A stretch of DNA of 64,000 bases from Candidatus Contendibacter odensensis (lineage in GTDB: Bacteria; Pseudomonadota; Gammaproteobacteria; Competibacterales; Competibacteraceae). Below the pieces are notes generated by a model. The model saw nothing but the letters and a program-made list of their open reading frames with translations. It was not told the origin of the DNA and ran no database searches. Below, one piece after another: positions 9,044-19,007 of the stretch (position 1 is the stretch's first letter; every line of letters starts with the position of its first letter). The translations under genes and the position numbers were made by a program. The stretch covers positions 53,649 through 117,648 of the forward strand of contig PDTV01000005.1 in assembly GCA_002747185.1 (NCBI GenBank), read 5' to 3'.

Positions 9044-11815
9044 TTAAGGGGTATTTGCAGTTTTAGCATTCTCGGCATTCTCGGCATTCTCGGCATTCTC
9101 GGCATTCTCGGCATTCTCGACGTTTTTAGCAGTTTCAGTGGGCGCAGTGAAAGCTAATGTGTCGTGATCCGTATCCAGTGTTGCCGGCTCAATGATGAAA
9201 TGTGTTTCAACCTCGGTTGTTACAGCAATCGCAGCCTCAGTATTCATTGGTATTTTAGTCGTTTCAAGCGAAAGGTTTTCAGTGTTATCCGTTGTAGTGT
9301 TAGTCGAAATGCCTACTGGTTGTTCAGCACTATCTGTCTTAGCAGTTACAACCAATTCAATAACTTCATTTTCATTGGGTGTGGAGGCATCTGCCGATGT
9401 GTGTTTTTCAGCATGGCCCAATTCAGCGGGTGAGTGTGCTGATTGAGGCATTGCAGTATTGGATGCTCCAGATTTTTCTGAGGATGACTCGCCCAATACA
9501 ACCATTGGGATTGGCGTAGTTCCAGTATCCGGGTACTCCAGGTGAGGTGGTGGTGGCGCCTCATCCGGTGCAGGCAAAGATGCCGATGTACCGGTTGTAA
9601 CAGCAGATTGGGTCGTCGGTATAGCGCTTTTTGGTAAACGCGGTCGACCATTGCGGATACGTCGCCCCGGCTTGATGGGTACAGCGCCATTTTCCAGCGT
9701 TGGCATTATTGGGGTATCTGAGTTTGCTGAATCAGACGTTTTAGCTATTTTCTTGGTATTGTCAGCGGTCTCTGTTGTTTCGTTCACTGGCGCTGCATCG
9801 GCGCGCCGCCGCCGCCGCCCACCGCGACGACCACGACGGCCACGGGTATTCAGGGACTCGTCTTCACCGTTTGACGATGCTGTTGTGTCCTGAGAGGCAT
9901 CAGCCGCAACCGGTGCAGGTATTTCACTGGCAAGCTGTGTATTTTCAGCTGATATGCCTTGTGATTTAAGTTGTGCATTTTCAGTCGATGCGGCACCTGT
10001 CGCTTCGTCCAGGCGTTCTGCTTCTGGTTTTCGCGCAGATCGGTCACGTCGTCGGCGATCAGGTTTTGGTGTAGAGCGGCGACGGCTGGATTGGCCCGAT
10101 TGCTCCTCCTGGCCAGATTGCAGTTCACCAAACAGATTGCCCCAAAGCCAGCGGAAAAAACTGGTGTTGGCTTCGGGCCTGATGCGGGATTCATGAGGCA
10201 TGGGTGCAGGACTGTTGGGCGCTACACCTTGAACAGCCGGTTGTATGTCTGGCGTCGGCGAGGGTGGGGTGGGTTGTGGTTCCAGCGGCTCCTCATAATT
10301 TTCTGCCTGCTTGTATGACAAGGTATCTGATTCAGGCATCTCATCAACACGCAGTCGGCTTAGCTTGAAGTGTGGTGTTTCTAACGATTCATTAGGAATA
10401 AGTACCACCCGGGTCTGATGGCGCAATTCGATAGCGCGGATCGACTCACGTTGTTCATTAAGCAGGTAGGTCGCAACCTTGACAGGTAATTGAACGCTAA
10501 TTTGCCCGGTCTTGTCTTTCATTGACTCTTCTTGAACCAGCCGCAAAACACTTAATGCTAACGATTCAGTGTGGCGAATGGTGCCGTGACCACCACAGCG
10601 CGGGCAGATAATGTGGCTGGCTTCACCCAGTGAGGGGCGCAGCCGTTGTCGTGACATTTCCAGTAGGCCAAATCGTGAGATTCGTCCTACCTGCACGCGA
10701 GCACGATCTGATTTCAATACCTCACGCAACCGGCTTTCTACATCGCGTTGATTTCGAGTGGCATTCATATCAATGAAATCAATGACGATTAATCCACCTA
10801 GATCACGCAAGCGCAGCTGTCGGGCGATTTCCTCAGCGGCCTCAAGGTTGGTCGTTAATGCTGTCTCTTCGATATCACTGCCTTTGGTGGCACGTGCAGA
10901 ATTAATATCGACAGAAACCAGTGCTTCGGTGTAGTCAATCACGATCCCGCCGCCGGAAGGCAGGCCAACCTCACGCTGATAGGCCGTTTCGATCTGTGAT
11001 TCAATCTGAAAGCGTGTGAAAAGCGGAATAGTGTCTTGATACAGCTTGAGTTTATTTAGGGAATGCGGCATGACCTGCTGCATGAAATCCTGTGCACGTT
11101 GGTGTACAGGTGAACTATCAATCACAATTTCGCCGATATCGGCACGCAGGTAATCACGTAGGGCACGAATGATAATGTCGCTTTCTTGATAAATCAGAAA
11201 AGGCGCTTTTTTCTGGGCGGAAGCTGTCTCAATAGCTCGCCAGAGATGGAGCAGGTAATCAAGATCCCATTGCAATTCTTCCTGTGAGCGACTGACCCCG
11301 GCGGTTCGCACGATCAGACCCATGCCCTCAGGAATATCAAGGCTGCTCATAATCTCGCGGATTTCTTGGCGATCTTGGCCTTCGATACGCCGTGATACCC
11401 CGCCTGCACGGGGATTATTGGGCATCAGTACCAGATAGCGACCCGCCAGGCTGATAAAGGTGGTTAGCGCAGCGCCCTTATTGCCCCGCTCTTCCTTTTC
11501 GACCTGAATGGTAATTTCTTGCCCCTCACAAATAGCCTCACGGATATTTGGGCGGTTGCCATCAGCAGTTGATTGAGGTGCAAAATAGTTTCGGGCAATT
11601 TCCTTGAAAGGCAAAAAACCATGACGTTCAGCGCCGTAATCAACAAATGCGGCTTCTAGTCCTGGCTCGATACGGGTAATACGCCCCTTGTAAACGTTAG
11701 ATTTTTTTTGTTCTCTTGAAGGCGTTTCAATATCAAGGTCGTAGAGTTTTTGTCCGTCTACAAGTGCAACGCGCAACTCTTCTTGCTGAGTAGCATTAAT
11801 CAGCATACGTTTCAT
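9044..11815 (-). CDS. rne: Ribonuclease E
   Basis: 923 residues. RNase E is the essential endoribonuclease for mRNA decay and rRNA/tRNA processing and the scaffold of the degradosome. The start [20 protein letters not shown] is nearly identical to the E. coli protein. The S1 domain is near residues 37-120; the catalytic acidic residues lie in [17 protein letters not shown] and [20 protein letters not shown]; the zinc-link is CPRCGGHG. After about residue 520 the protein becomes a disordered scaffold with two arginine-rich blocks ([20 protein letters not shown] and [14 protein letters not shown]) that probably bind RNA, then an acidic, threonine-rich tail. The tail ends in a run of NAE tripeptides encoded by a 9-bp tandem repeat. 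It has a long upstream region divergent from rluC. Confidence 0.97.
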   Translation of the reverse strand: MKRMLINATQQEELRVALVDGQKLYDLDIETPSREQKKSNVYKGRITRIEPGLEAAFVDYGAERHGFLPFKEIARNYFAPQSTADGNRPNIREAICEGQEITIQVEKEERGNKGAALTTFISLAGRYLVLMPNNPRAGGVSRRIEGQDRQEIREIMSSLDIPEGMGLIVRTAGVSRSQEELQWDLDYLLHLWRAIETASAQKKAPFLIYQESDIIIRALRDYLRADIGEIVIDSSPVHQRAQDFMQQVMPHSLNKLKLYQDTIPLFTRFQIESQIETAYQREVGLPSGGGIVIDYTEALVSVDINSARATKGSDIEETALTTNLEAAEEIARQLRLRDLGGLIVIDFIDMNATRNQRDVESRLREVLKSDRARVQVGRISRFGLLEMSRQRLRPSLGEASHIICPRCGGHGTIRHTESLALSVLRLVQEESMKDKTGQISVQLPVKVATYLLNEQRESIRAIELRHQTRVVLIPNESLETPHFKLSRLRVDEMPESDTLSYKQAENYEEPLEPQPTPPSPTPDIQPAVQGVAPNSPAPMPHESRIRPEANTSFFRWLWGNLFGELQSGQEEQSGQSSRRRSTPKPDRRRRDRSARKPEAERLDEATGAASTENAQLKSQGISAENTQLASEIPAPVAADASQDTTASSNGEDESLNTRGRRGRRGGRRRRRADAAPVNETTETADNTKKIAKTSDSANSDTPIMPTLENGAVPIKPGRRIRNGRPRLPKSAIPTTQSAVTTGTSASLPAPDEAPPPPHLEYPDTGTTPIPMVVLGESSSEKSGASNTAMPQSAHSPAELGHAEKHTSADASTPNENEVIELVVTAKTDSAEQPVGISTNTTTDNTENLSLETTKIPMNTEAAIAVTTEVETHFIIEPATLDTDHDTLAFTAPTETAKNVENAENAENAENAENAENAKTANTP
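9066..9119. repeat. Six exact copies of a 9-bp tandem repeat inside rne
   Basis: GCATTCTCG is repeated six times in a row without a mismatch. In the rne frame it encodes Asn-Ala-Glu repeated near the extreme C-terminus. Because the unit is 9 bp, copy-number change would lengthen or shorten the tail without shifting frame. Confidence 0.9.
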
Positions 11816-12140
11816 TGGATTTATTGTCCTTGCGCTCGACCATCACCAGTGGTAACGCAGTTATCGCCAAGGGAAGCCTGCTGGGGTATTGGTTGAACCC
11901 GTAGAAACCAGGTTCTGGAGAACCTGGGTATCCCGAATATGACGAGTGCGACCGGTCGGCTGGGAGCGCAGTCAAGTGCCGCTACATACTTGAATTAAGG
12001 GTCGAGCGGCAAAAAAACATTATGAAAACCTACACGCCTTAACTAGCGTGTAGGTGCGAAAATCGATATCGTGTGTTTTATTGAGTTTTGCAAACCTATT
12101 TATACACATCAACCGGCAAAAGCCAAACTATAACAGCCCG
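11816..12140. promoter_or_regulatory. Divergent rne / rluC control region, probable rne 5' UTR
   Basis: 325 bp without a gene. On the minus strand it would be the rne leader. In enterobacteria the rne 5' UTR is long, structured and used by RNase E for feedback control of its own mRNA; the length here would allow the same. Visible structure: a perfect 10-bp stem (12028-12055, ACCTACACGC with GCGTGTAGGT, followed on the minus strand by TTTTC) and an imperfect hairpin around 11906-11930 (ACCAGGTTCTGGAGAACCTGGG). The regulatory role is inferred from position and family knowledge. Confidence 0.5.
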
Positions 12141-13130
12141 ATGAACACGCTTCAATTAGTGCCTGTCACGACATCAACCAATGGTGTGCGTTATTTGGAA
12201 ATCGCGCCGGAATATGCCGGCCAGCGAATCGATAATTTCTTGTTGCGTGAGCTGAAAGGTGTACCTAAAAATTTCATTTACCGAATTTTGCGTAGTGGTG
12301 AGGTACGCTTGAATGGGGGGCGGGTACGCTCTGGTACACGCATACAGGCAGGAGACAAGGTTCGGATTCCGCCGGTACGGCTGGCCGCACCAAAGGAAGA
12401 CGCCTCACGGCCACCGCCACATGAGTGGGTGGAACGTTTGCGTCAGGCGGTGTTATATGAAGATCATGACGTGCTGATTTTGAATAAACCCGCAGGTCTG
12501 GCGGTTCATAAAGGCAGTGGTATTGGCTATGGTGTAATCGAAATTCTGCGCGTTTTGCGGAGCAAGGAACCGTTTTTAGAATTGGCACACCGCCTGGATC
12601 GTGAAACCAGTGGCTGCCTGGCTTTAGCAAAAAGTCCGGCAGCGTTGCGTCTTATGCAGCAGGCTTTTCGAACCAGGCAAGTGGAGAAGCGTTATTTAGC
12701 CTTGGTGCGTGGTTACTGGAATTATGGTTGCCATGAGGTGAATCAGGCGTTGCGTCGGAATATTTTGCGTAGCGGAGAACGAATGGTTCAAGTTGCTGAT
12801 CATGGCAGGGTTGCACAAACTCACTTTCGGCCGATTAACATGTTCCGGTTAGCTTCATTGCTGGAGGCCCGTATTGCTACGGGTCGAACCCATCAAGTGC
12901 GTGTTCATGCTGCCTGTATGAACCATCCGCTCGCGGGTGATGAAAAGTACGGCGATACTGTCTTTAATCGGAAAATGGTCAAACACTGTGGTCTGCGACG
13001 GTTGTTCCTGCATGCACATAGCCTAGGGTTACCGTTGGGTGGGCGGGAAATCATTATTGATGCACCGCTAGATGCTGAACTCAAGGCTGTACTTGTGGCA
13101 TTGGGTTCGGGGCATCGGAAGCAAGGCTGA
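12141..13130 (+). CDS. rluC: 23S rRNA pseudouridine synthase RluC
   Basis: 329 residues from ATG 12141 (MNTLQLVPVTTS); the frame is open further upstream, but that part overlaps the rne leader and looks unlike protein. RluC isomerises U955, U2504 and U2580 of 23S rRNA in E. coli. The N-terminal S4 RNA-binding domain covers about residues 30-85 (RIDNFLLRELKGVPKNFIYR). The catalytic motif HRLDRETSG has its aspartate at about residue 153. The divergent partner rne is the classic gammaproteobacterial neighbour. The gene leads, with a 16-bp gap, into sppA. Confidence 0.93.
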   Translation: MNTLQLVPVTTSTNGVRYLEIAPEYAGQRIDNFLLRELKGVPKNFIYRILRSGEVRLNGGRVRSGTRIQAGDKVRIPPVRLAAPKEDASRPPPHEWVERLRQAVLYEDHDVLILNKPAGLAVHKGSGIGYGVIEILRVLRSKEPFLELAHRLDRETSGCLALAKSPAALRLMQQAFRTRQVEKRYLALVRGYWNYGCHEVNQALRRNILRSGERMVQVADHGRVAQTHFRPINMFRLASLLEARIATGRTHQVRVHAACMNHPLAGDEKYGDTVFNRKMVKHCGLRRLFLHAHSLGLPLGGREIIIDAPLDAELKAVLVALGSGHRKQG

Positions 13131-13146
13131 ATCAGAGGTATTTTTT

Positions 13147-14127
13147 ATGGGTGACGCTACAAATACTAACGAGAATATCACTTCGTCCGGCCAGGAAGAA
13201 AACTGGGCAAAATCGGTTTTAACCCAATTGGCATTTGCCGCTATTACCGAACAGCGGCGGGCGCGACGCTGGGGTATTTTTTTTAAATTCCTGTTTTTTG
13301 GCTATCTGATAGCGTTGTTGATATTGGCATGGCCAGATCATTTTAAAACTGATTCCATGAGTCAGCGACATACAGCATTAGTGCGCGTTAATGGATTGAT
13401 TGCCAGTGGTAATGAGGCGAGTGCCAAACATGTAATCGGGGCGCTTCGCAAGGCCTTTCGCGATCAGGGTACAGCAGGGGTGGTGATAGAAATCAACAGT
13501 CCGGGTGGCAGTCCGGTACAGTCCGGTCAAATTTACGACGAAATTCAACGATTACGCCAGAAATATCCCAAAATTCCTGTTTATGCCGTAGCCAGTGATG
13601 TTTGTGCTTCAGGTGGTTATTACATCGCAGCGGCAGCGCAAGAAATTTATGCCAACAGAGCCAGCATCGTCGGTTCCATTGGAGTACGGATGGATAGCTT
13701 CGGCTTTGTCGATGCAATAAATAAGCTTGGTATTGAGCGACGTGCCTATACTGCGGGGAAAAGCAAGGATTTTCTTGACCCTTTCAAGCCGGTGAATCCT
13801 GAAGAAACACGACATTTGCAAGGCATGCTGAATGAGATTCATCAGCAGTTTATTGTGGCGGTCAAGCAGGGGCGTGGTAAACGACTCAAGGATAATCCTG
13901 AGCTATTTAGTGGTTTGATGTGGACAGGTGAGCAAAGTGTTGCTCTGGGTCTGGTCGATGCGTTGGGTAGTCGTTATTACATCGCCGAGCAGGTGATTGG
14001 TGAGAAAACCATCGTTGATTATACGCAACATACCCGTTTGATAGATCGTCTACTCGAAGGTACAGAGGCTGGTTTAGGTACAGTATTGGTAAAATTACTG
14101 GGTTTGGATATGCCTTTATTGCGCTAA
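13147..14127 (+). CDS. sppA: S49 family signal peptide peptidase, SppA-like
   Basis: 326 residues from ATG 13147; the short 36-kDa form with one protease domain, unlike the 67-kDa E. coli SppA. A single N-terminal membrane segment (FFKFLFFGYLIALLILAW, about residues 44-61) anchors a periplasmic catalytic domain. The oxyanion motif INSPGGSP, the nucleophile in SDVCASGGYY (Ser about 155) and a candidate general-base lysine in YTAGKSKDF (about 205) are present. The family cleaves leftover signal peptides and other membrane peptides. It follows rluC closely and faces maf. Confidence 0.9.
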   Translation: MGDATNTNENITSSGQEENWAKSVLTQLAFAAITEQRRARRWGIFFKFLFFGYLIALLILAWPDHFKTDSMSQRHTALVRVNGLIASGNEASAKHVIGALRKAFRDQGTAGVVIEINSPGGSPVQSGQIYDEIQRLRQKYPKIPVYAVASDVCASGGYYIAAAAQEIYANRASIVGSIGVRMDSFGFVDAINKLGIERRAYTAGKSKDFLDPFKPVNPEETRHLQGMLNEIHQQFIVAVKQGRGKRLKDNPELFSGLMWTGEQSVALGLVDALGSRYYIAEQVIGEKTIVDYTQHTRLIDRLLEGTEAGLGTVLVKLLGLDMPLLR

Positions 14128-14166
14128 TTACGGCCTGTGAGCCGTGGGGTTTTGAATGGCAATTCT

Positions 14167-14766
14167 CTACAGCACTGCGATTCCCACGATTTCCAGCATT
14201 TGCGTGAGCCGGATCAGCGGTAAACCAATTAATCCGGTAGGGTCATGGCCTTCCAGACGCTCAAACAGCGCAATACCCAGGCCCTCAGACTTGAAGCTGC
14301 CCGCACAATTGTAAGGTTTTTCGCGTTGCAAGTAGCGCTCAATCTGAGTTGTCGTTAAGGTACGAAATACGACATCAAAGGGTTCAACGGCTACCTGGCA
14401 AGAACCATTGGCAGCATCAAGCAGGCACAGTCCTGTGTAAAATGTAACGGTTTGCCCTGAAGCATGTTGTAATTGTTTGATAGCGTGTTCGTGTGTGTTA
14501 GGTTTGCCAAGTATAGTATCGGCGAGTACCGCCACCTGATCTGAACCAATAATTAAGGCCTCTGGTTCATGCTGTGCGATAGAGCGGGCTTTTAACTCTG
14601 CCAGCCGTGCAACGAGTGTAGGTGCGTCTTCACCGGCGAGTCGGGTTTCATCAACCTCAGGTGATCGTACTGAGAACGGTAATCCCAGGCGTAGTAGCAA
14701 GTTGCGGCGAAATATTGAGGTGGATGCCAGAACCAGATGGCGTTTGTGGGTATCAGTGTTGGGCAT
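14167..14766 (-). CDS. yceF: Maf/YceF nucleotide pyrophosphatase
   Basis: 199 residues from ATG 14766. Maf proteins hydrolyse non-canonical nucleoside triphosphates; the YceF branch prefers 7-methyl-GTP. The N-terminal motif LVLASTSIFRRNLLLRLGL and the acidic EVDE and IGSDQV motifs are intact. YceF is suggested by context: in gammaproteobacteria it lies between rluC/sppA and yceD, on the opposite strand, as here. An 11-residue longer form from 14799 is possible but begins with low-complexity sequence. Convergent with sppA, divergent from yceD. Confidence 0.9.
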   Translation of the reverse strand: MPNTDTHKRHLVLASTSIFRRNLLLRLGLPFSVRSPEVDETRLAGEDAPTLVARLAELKARSIAQHEPEALIIGSDQVAVLADTILGKPNTHEHAIKQLQHASGQTVTFYTGLCLLDAANGSCQVAVEPFDVVFRTLTTTQIERYLQREKPYNCAGSFKSEGLGIALFERLEGHDPTGLIGLPLIRLTQMLEIVGIAVL

Positions 14767-14876
14767 TGGTGTTTTGGCAGGCAGCTGGAGTAATAACAAT
14801 CTGGAGTAATAACGATTATGCGCAATTTGAGTTTATTTTGACAGAAATCAACCTTGTCGATATCATTCCGCGCCTT

Positions 14877-15413
14877 ATGCAACGGTCACTTCCAGACACT
14901 GTGGACCTTTGGCGATTGGCTGCCGAAAACGGTCAGATTAACGGTACTATGGCGTTGGGTGCATTGCCGCGATTAGCTGCTGTGCCTAATCATGCTGATG
15001 GCACAGTAATGGTTATGCTGACTGCCAGAATGGATAATCAGGGCAGGCGTTTTGTTGAGGGCGAGGTGCACGCAGAAATTGAATTGGTCTGTCAACGTTG
15101 CCTGGGAACCTTGGTGCTACCGTTGGTAGCAAAAGTGAGCTTGATGTTGACTCGTAGTGAGTCCAAAGCTGAGGCAGCTTTACCCGAAGGTTATGAAGCA
15201 TTACTGATTGGGGAAAAGCGTACTCGCGTTACTGATCTGGTAGAGGATGAATTGCTGCTGGCATTACCACAAATTCCCCGCCACAATGATCTGCGGGAAT
15301 GCCAGGCAAATGGCTATGTGGTTTCACTTGATGGTGCTATGCCGGACATGAAACCGCATCACGCTTTTGCAGAATTAGCATCCTTATTGCGGGATTCTAA
15401 AAGGAATAATTAA
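14877..15413 (+). CDS. yceD: YceD/DUF177 family protein (23S rRNA accumulation protein)
   Basis: 178 residues from ATG 14877 (MQRSLPDTVDLWRLAAENGQ); the frame is open upstream over maf, but that part is a shadow. The family is called YceD in bacteria and is needed for normal 23S rRNA levels in E. coli and plants; its molecular function is not settled. The conserved CQRC motif is seen at about residues 73-76, followed by the usual VSLMLTRSE strand. It is 3 bp upstream of rpmF, the universal partner, and starts the lipid synthesis operon. Confidence 0.9.
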   Translation: MQRSLPDTVDLWRLAAENGQINGTMALGALPRLAAVPNHADGTVMVMLTARMDNQGRRFVEGEVHAEIELVCQRCLGTLVLPLVAKVSLMLTRSESKAEAALPEGYEALLIGEKRTRVTDLVEDELLLALPQIPRHNDLRECQANGYVVSLDGAMPDMKPHHAFAELASLLRDSKRNN

Positions 15414-15416
15414 TTT

Positions 15417-15620
15417 ATGGCTGTACAACAAAATCGTAAAACCCCTTCCAGGCGCGATATGCGTCGTTCTCATGATGCGCTGACAGCGCCTACCTTATCG
15501 GAAGATCCAGGCTCGGGCGAGTTGCATCGCCGCCACCATGTAACCGCTAATGGCTTCTATCGTGGTCGCAAGGTGATCGATAAAACCACGCCTGATCTTG
15601 ATGAAGATGGCGAAGACTAG
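15417..15620 (+). CDS. rpmF: 50S ribosomal protein L32
   Basis: 67 residues beginning [20 protein letters not shown], the conserved start of bacterial L32. The middle [20 protein letters not shown] is also family-typical. No zinc-binding cysteines are present, as is usual for gammaproteobacterial L32. The tail is extended and acidic (DLDEDGED). It follows yceD by 3 bp and precedes plsX by 80 bp, so ribosome and membrane-lipid synthesis genes are read together. Confidence 0.95.
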   Translation: MAVQQNRKTPSRRDMRRSHDALTAPTLSEDPGSGELHRRHHVTANGFYRGRKVIDKTTPDLDEDGED

Positions 15621-15700
15621 GTATTCATGTTGCCTGGCCAGTGAATCAACCTGTTTAACCAACCGATCCGGCTTCCCATGATCTACCCGCTTGGCCTGCT

Positions 15701-16729
15701 ATGACCCGCCCGCTTACAATCGCTCTGGATGGTATGGGTGGTGATATTGGCGCAGATGTTGTTGTGCCGGCCGCCTTACAAGTTTTAGAGTCTACTGATG
15801 GTGCCCTGGATTTGATTTTAGTGGGGCAGGAAGGCGTGCTGTCTGCGGCGCTGACCCGATTTAAGGCTAGGGGGCATCCTCAAATTACCCTACGCCATGC
15901 CTCCCAGTTAGTGAGCATGGATGAATCACCCGCACAGGCGTTGCGGGCCAAAAAAGATTCCTCAATGCGAGTGGCTATTAACCTGGTAAAGCAGGGCGAT
16001 GCCGATGCCTGCGTCAGTGCTGGCAATACCGGTGCCTTGATGGCGACAGCACGTTTTGTGCTCAAGACATTACCGGGTATTAATCGTCCCGCTATTTGTA
16101 CCACCATGCCCACTGTGCATGGTCGAACCCGTGTGCTGGATCTTGGTGCCAACGTGGATAGCAAGGCTGAGCACTTGTTGCAATTTGCAGTGATGGGATC
16201 TGTGCTCGCTTCAGTGGAAGGTATTGAGCAGCCGCGTGTCGGGCTGTTGAATATCGGCGAAGAAGATATCAAGGGTAACGAGCAGGTTAAGGAGGCCGCC
16301 CGGTTGCTGTCTGCGAGTGAGCTCAACTACATTGGTTTTGTCGAGGGTGACGGTATCTATCTGGAAAATGTGGATGTTGTCGTTTGTGATGGCTTTGTTG
16401 GCAATATTGCGCTTAAAAGTAGCGAAGGTGTTGCTAAATTGATTCGCCATTATATGAGGCGGGAATTCAGACGAAACGTGTTTACCCGTTTGGCCGGACT
16501 GTTTGCATTGCCTGTGTTGCATGCTTTGCAGCATAAAATTGATCCCCGCCGTTATAACGGTGCAAGTTTGCTTGGCTTGCAAGGTATTGTTATCAAAAGT
16601 CATGGTGGCGCCGATGCGTTGGCATTTGCCAATGCTATTCGCGTTGCGCGACTGGAAGTTGAACAAGCTGTGCCACAACGTATTGATACTCATCTGGTCG
16701 CCCTTTACGCTGCGAGGCAAGCACTTTGA
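15701..16729 (+). CDS. plsX: Phosphate acyltransferase PlsX
   Basis: 342 residues, normal length. PlsX makes acyl-phosphate from acyl-ACP for phospholipid synthesis. The start [20 protein letters not shown] is the family hallmark, and [22 protein letters not shown] and [12 protein letters not shown] are conserved. Its stop codon overlaps the TTG start of fabH (TTGA), so the two genes are translationally coupled. Confidence 0.96.
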   Translation: MTRPLTIALDGMGGDIGADVVVPAALQVLESTDGALDLILVGQEGVLSAALTRFKARGHPQITLRHASQLVSMDESPAQALRAKKDSSMRVAINLVKQGDADACVSAGNTGALMATARFVLKTLPGINRPAICTTMPTVHGRTRVLDLGANVDSKAEHLLQFAVMGSVLASVEGIEQPRVGLLNIGEEDIKGNEQVKEAARLLSASELNYIGFVEGDGIYLENVDVVVCDGFVGNIALKSSEGVAKLIRHYMRREFRRNVFTRLAGLFALPVLHALQHKIDPRRYNGASLLGLQGIVIKSHGGADALAFANAIRVARLEVEQAVPQRIDTHLVALYAARQAL

Positions 16730-17694
16730 ATTACGCCAAAATTATCGGAACCGGTAGCTATTTGCCAGAAAAAGTGCGCACTAATGCCGATCTTGAGGGG
16801 TTGCTTGAGACAACAGCGGAATGGATTGTTGAGCGTACAGGCGTTGAAGAGCGTCATATTGCTGCACCAGATGAAACAACTTGCGATTTGGCTGAACAGG
16901 CATCCCGTCGTGCGCTGGATGCAGCAGGTATTGAGCCTGATGCTATTGATCTGATTATCCTGGGCACTACAACACCCGATCATGTTTTTCCCAGTGTTGC
17001 AACTCAATTGCAACACCGTTTGGGGTGTTATGGCGGAGCCGCTTTTGATGTGCAGGCGGTTTGTACCGGATTTATCTATGCTATGGATATCGCTAATCGG
17101 TTTATTGCTACCGGCGGGGCAAGGCGAGCATTAGTGGTTGGCGCTGATACCTTCACTCGAATTGTCGATTGGCAGGATCGTGGTACTTGTATCCTGTTTG
17201 GCGATGGTGCCGGTGCGGTGGTACTGGAAGCTGCAACAGAACCCGGTATTATTGATAGTCAATTACACGCTGATGGTCGTTACAAAGAATTGCTTTGGGT
17301 GCCTGCTGGCATATCGAGTGGCTATGAGGAAACCCGAAAAAATGCAGCATTTGTAGAAATGCGGGGCAGTGAAGTCTTTAAGGTTGCGGTGACAACCCTT
17401 AAGGATATTGCCGAGAAAATCCTGTTAGCCAATGATATGACGGTTGCTGATGTCGATTGGCTGGTGCCGCACCAGGCTAATCGGCGTATTTTGGCAGCCA
17501 CTGCCAAGCGTTTGGGATTGGCGGAGGAGCGGGTGGTGGATTGTGTGCGTACCCATGGCAATACCTCGGCAGCATCGGTGCCCTTGGCGCTGGATGTGGC
17601 GGTGCGTGATGGACGTATTAAGCGCGGTGATACCCTGGTACTGGAGGGGTTTGGTGGTGGCTTTACCTGGGGCGCCGTGCTATTGAAGTACTGA
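16726..17694 (+). CDS. fabH: Beta-ketoacyl-ACP synthase III
   Basis: 322 residues from a TTG start at 16726 that overlaps the plsX stop by the four bases TTGA. The protein then begins [16 protein letters not shown], in register with known FabH proteins, which supports the rare start. FabH condenses acetyl-CoA with malonyl-ACP to start fatty acid synthesis. The catalytic triad is present: Cys in [11 protein letters not shown], His in VPHQANRRI and Asn in THGNTSAAS. In E. coli fabD follows; here fabG follows after 20 bp and fabD is absent. Confidence 0.96.
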   Translation: MNYAKIIGTGSYLPEKVRTNADLEGLLETTAEWIVERTGVEERHIAAPDETTCDLAEQASRRALDAAGIEPDAIDLIILGTTTPDHVFPSVATQLQHRLGCYGGAAFDVQAVCTGFIYAMDIANRFIATGGARRALVVGADTFTRIVDWQDRGTCILFGDGAGAVVLEAATEPGIIDSQLHADGRYKELLWVPAGISSGYEETRKNAAFVEMRGSEVFKVAVTTLKDIAEKILLANDMTVADVDWLVPHQANRRILAATAKRLGLAEERVVDCVRTHGNTSAASVPLALDVAVRDGRIKRGDTLVLEGFGGGFTWGAVLLKY

Positions 17695-17714
17695 AGTATG
17701 CGAGGGAGATCAGA

Positions 17715-18461
17715 ATGACAATGCTGGATGGCGAGATTGCGTTGGTGACAGGTGCAAGTCGCGGGATTGGTCAGGCTATCGCCCGTGAGTTGGGGTTGCG
17801 AGGTGCGGTCGTGATCGGTACAGCGACAACCGATACCGGTGCCGGGCTGATTACGCAGGATTTACAGGAGCGCCGTCTCAAAGGTTGCGGCATGATGCTT
17901 GATGTCACGGATGCGACATCGGTGGATGCGGTCATCAAGGCTATATCCGGAGAGTTCGGTTCACCAAGTATCCTGGTCAATAATGCCGGCATTACCCGGG
18001 ATAATTTATTATTACGGATGAAAGATGACGAGTGGATGACGATTATCGACACCAATCTGACTTCGGTTTATCGGCTCAGTAAAGCTGTGCTGCGAGGAAT
18101 GATGAAGGCGCAGCATGGGCGGATTATCAGCATTACCTCAGTAGTGGGTGTGGCCGGTAGTGCTGGACAGGCTAACTACGCTGCGGCCAAGGCCGGTATT
18201 ATCGGTTTTACTAAATCGATGGCACGTGAGGTGGGTTCACGCCATATCACAGTAAACACGATTGCACCGGGGCTGATTGAGACGGATATGACGCAGGCGC
18301 TGCCTGACGAGCAGCGTCAAGGGCTGGTAGCATCAATTCCGCTACAGAGGGTAGGTGAGCCACAAGATGTTGCTAATGCGGTGGCATTTCTGGCATCAAT
18401 GGATGCAAGCTATATCACAGGTGAGACTTTGCATGTCAATGGCGGAATGCACATGGCTTGA
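17715..18461 (+). CDS. fabG: 3-oxoacyl-ACP reductase FabG
   Basis: 248 residues, a classical short-chain dehydrogenase. It reduces 3-oxoacyl-ACP with NADPH in each elongation round. The Rossmann motif TGASRGIG is at about residues 13-20, NNAG near 90, and the catalytic Ser-Tyr-Lys are in ISITSVVGVAG and YAAAKAG. The C-terminus VNGGMHMA is typical of FabG. It follows fabH directly, so the usual fabD between them is missing. 204 bp separate it from acpP. Confidence 0.94.
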   Translation: MTMLDGEIALVTGASRGIGQAIARELGLRGAVVIGTATTDTGAGLITQDLQERRLKGCGMMLDVTDATSVDAVIKAISGEFGSPSILVNNAGITRDNLLLRMKDDEWMTIIDTNLTSVYRLSKAVLRGMMKAQHGRIISITSVVGVAGSAGQANYAAAKAGIIGFTKSMAREVGSRHITVNTIAPGLIETDMTQALPDEQRQGLVASIPLQRVGEPQDVANAVAFLASMDASYITGETLHVNGGMHMA

Positions 18462-18665
18462 GGTTCAAAAAAGATCAGCATGCCACAATTCGCTCTGAAG
18501 TTTAGGATATTACAGATACCTAAAATAAGTTATTTATATGCCTGGTCTTCCAGGATTAAAGCCGATTTGTTGTATCTCGGTGGCTGGGTTGCTTGTGGGG
18601 TTTTCCGTAAAATGTCCCGCAACATACTGCGGTTGTTTGTATTTATAACGAGGAAATAAACCATC

Positions 18666-18911
18666 ATGACTGATATTAATAGTATCGAAGCGCGTGTTAA
18701 GAGAATCATCATTGAACAATTGGGGGTTAAAGAAGAGCAGGTGACCAATGAGGCTTCTTTTGTAGAAGACCTTGGCGCTGACTCGCTCGATACCGTAGAG
18801 CTGGTGATGGCGTTGGAAGAAGAGTTTGAACTCGAGATTCCCGATGAAGATGCTGAAAAAATCACTACCGTTCAGCAGGCGATTGATTATATCTCGCAGC
18901 ATCTTGATTGA
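18666..18911 (+). CDS. acpP: Acyl carrier protein
   Basis: 81 residues, highly acidic. The 4'-phosphopantetheine attachment serine is in [19 protein letters not shown] good ribosome binding site (AACGAGGAAA) precedes the ATG. The 204-bp gap after fabG and the hairpin after the gene suggest its own promoter and partial termination, as expected for a very abundant protein; this is inference. Confidence 0.97.
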   Translation: MTDINSIEARVKRIIIEQLGVKEEQVTNEASFVEDLGADSLDTVELVMALEEEFELEIPDEDAEKITTVQQAIDYISQHLD

Positions 18912-18944
18912 TGGTTTCGAATCGTCCTTATTTGAAGGTTAATC

Positions 18945-18972
18945 GCCGTAACTCTTGCTAGGGGGTTACGGC
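18945..18972 (+). terminator. Hairpin between acpP and fabF
   Basis: GCCGTAAC pairs with GTTACGGC around a 12-base loop, followed by ATTATTTTG. It is a weak intrinsic terminator or 3' stabiliser placed 33 bp after acpP and 35 bp before fabF, consistent with lower expression of the downstream genes. Confidence 0.5.
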
Positions 18973-19007
18973 ATTATTTTGTTAGTGCAGCGCAAGAGGG
19001 TAATTCC

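Noticed and set aside
9066..9119. CRISPR-like array
   Set aside because: The repeats are direct 9-mers without spacers and lie in frame inside rne.
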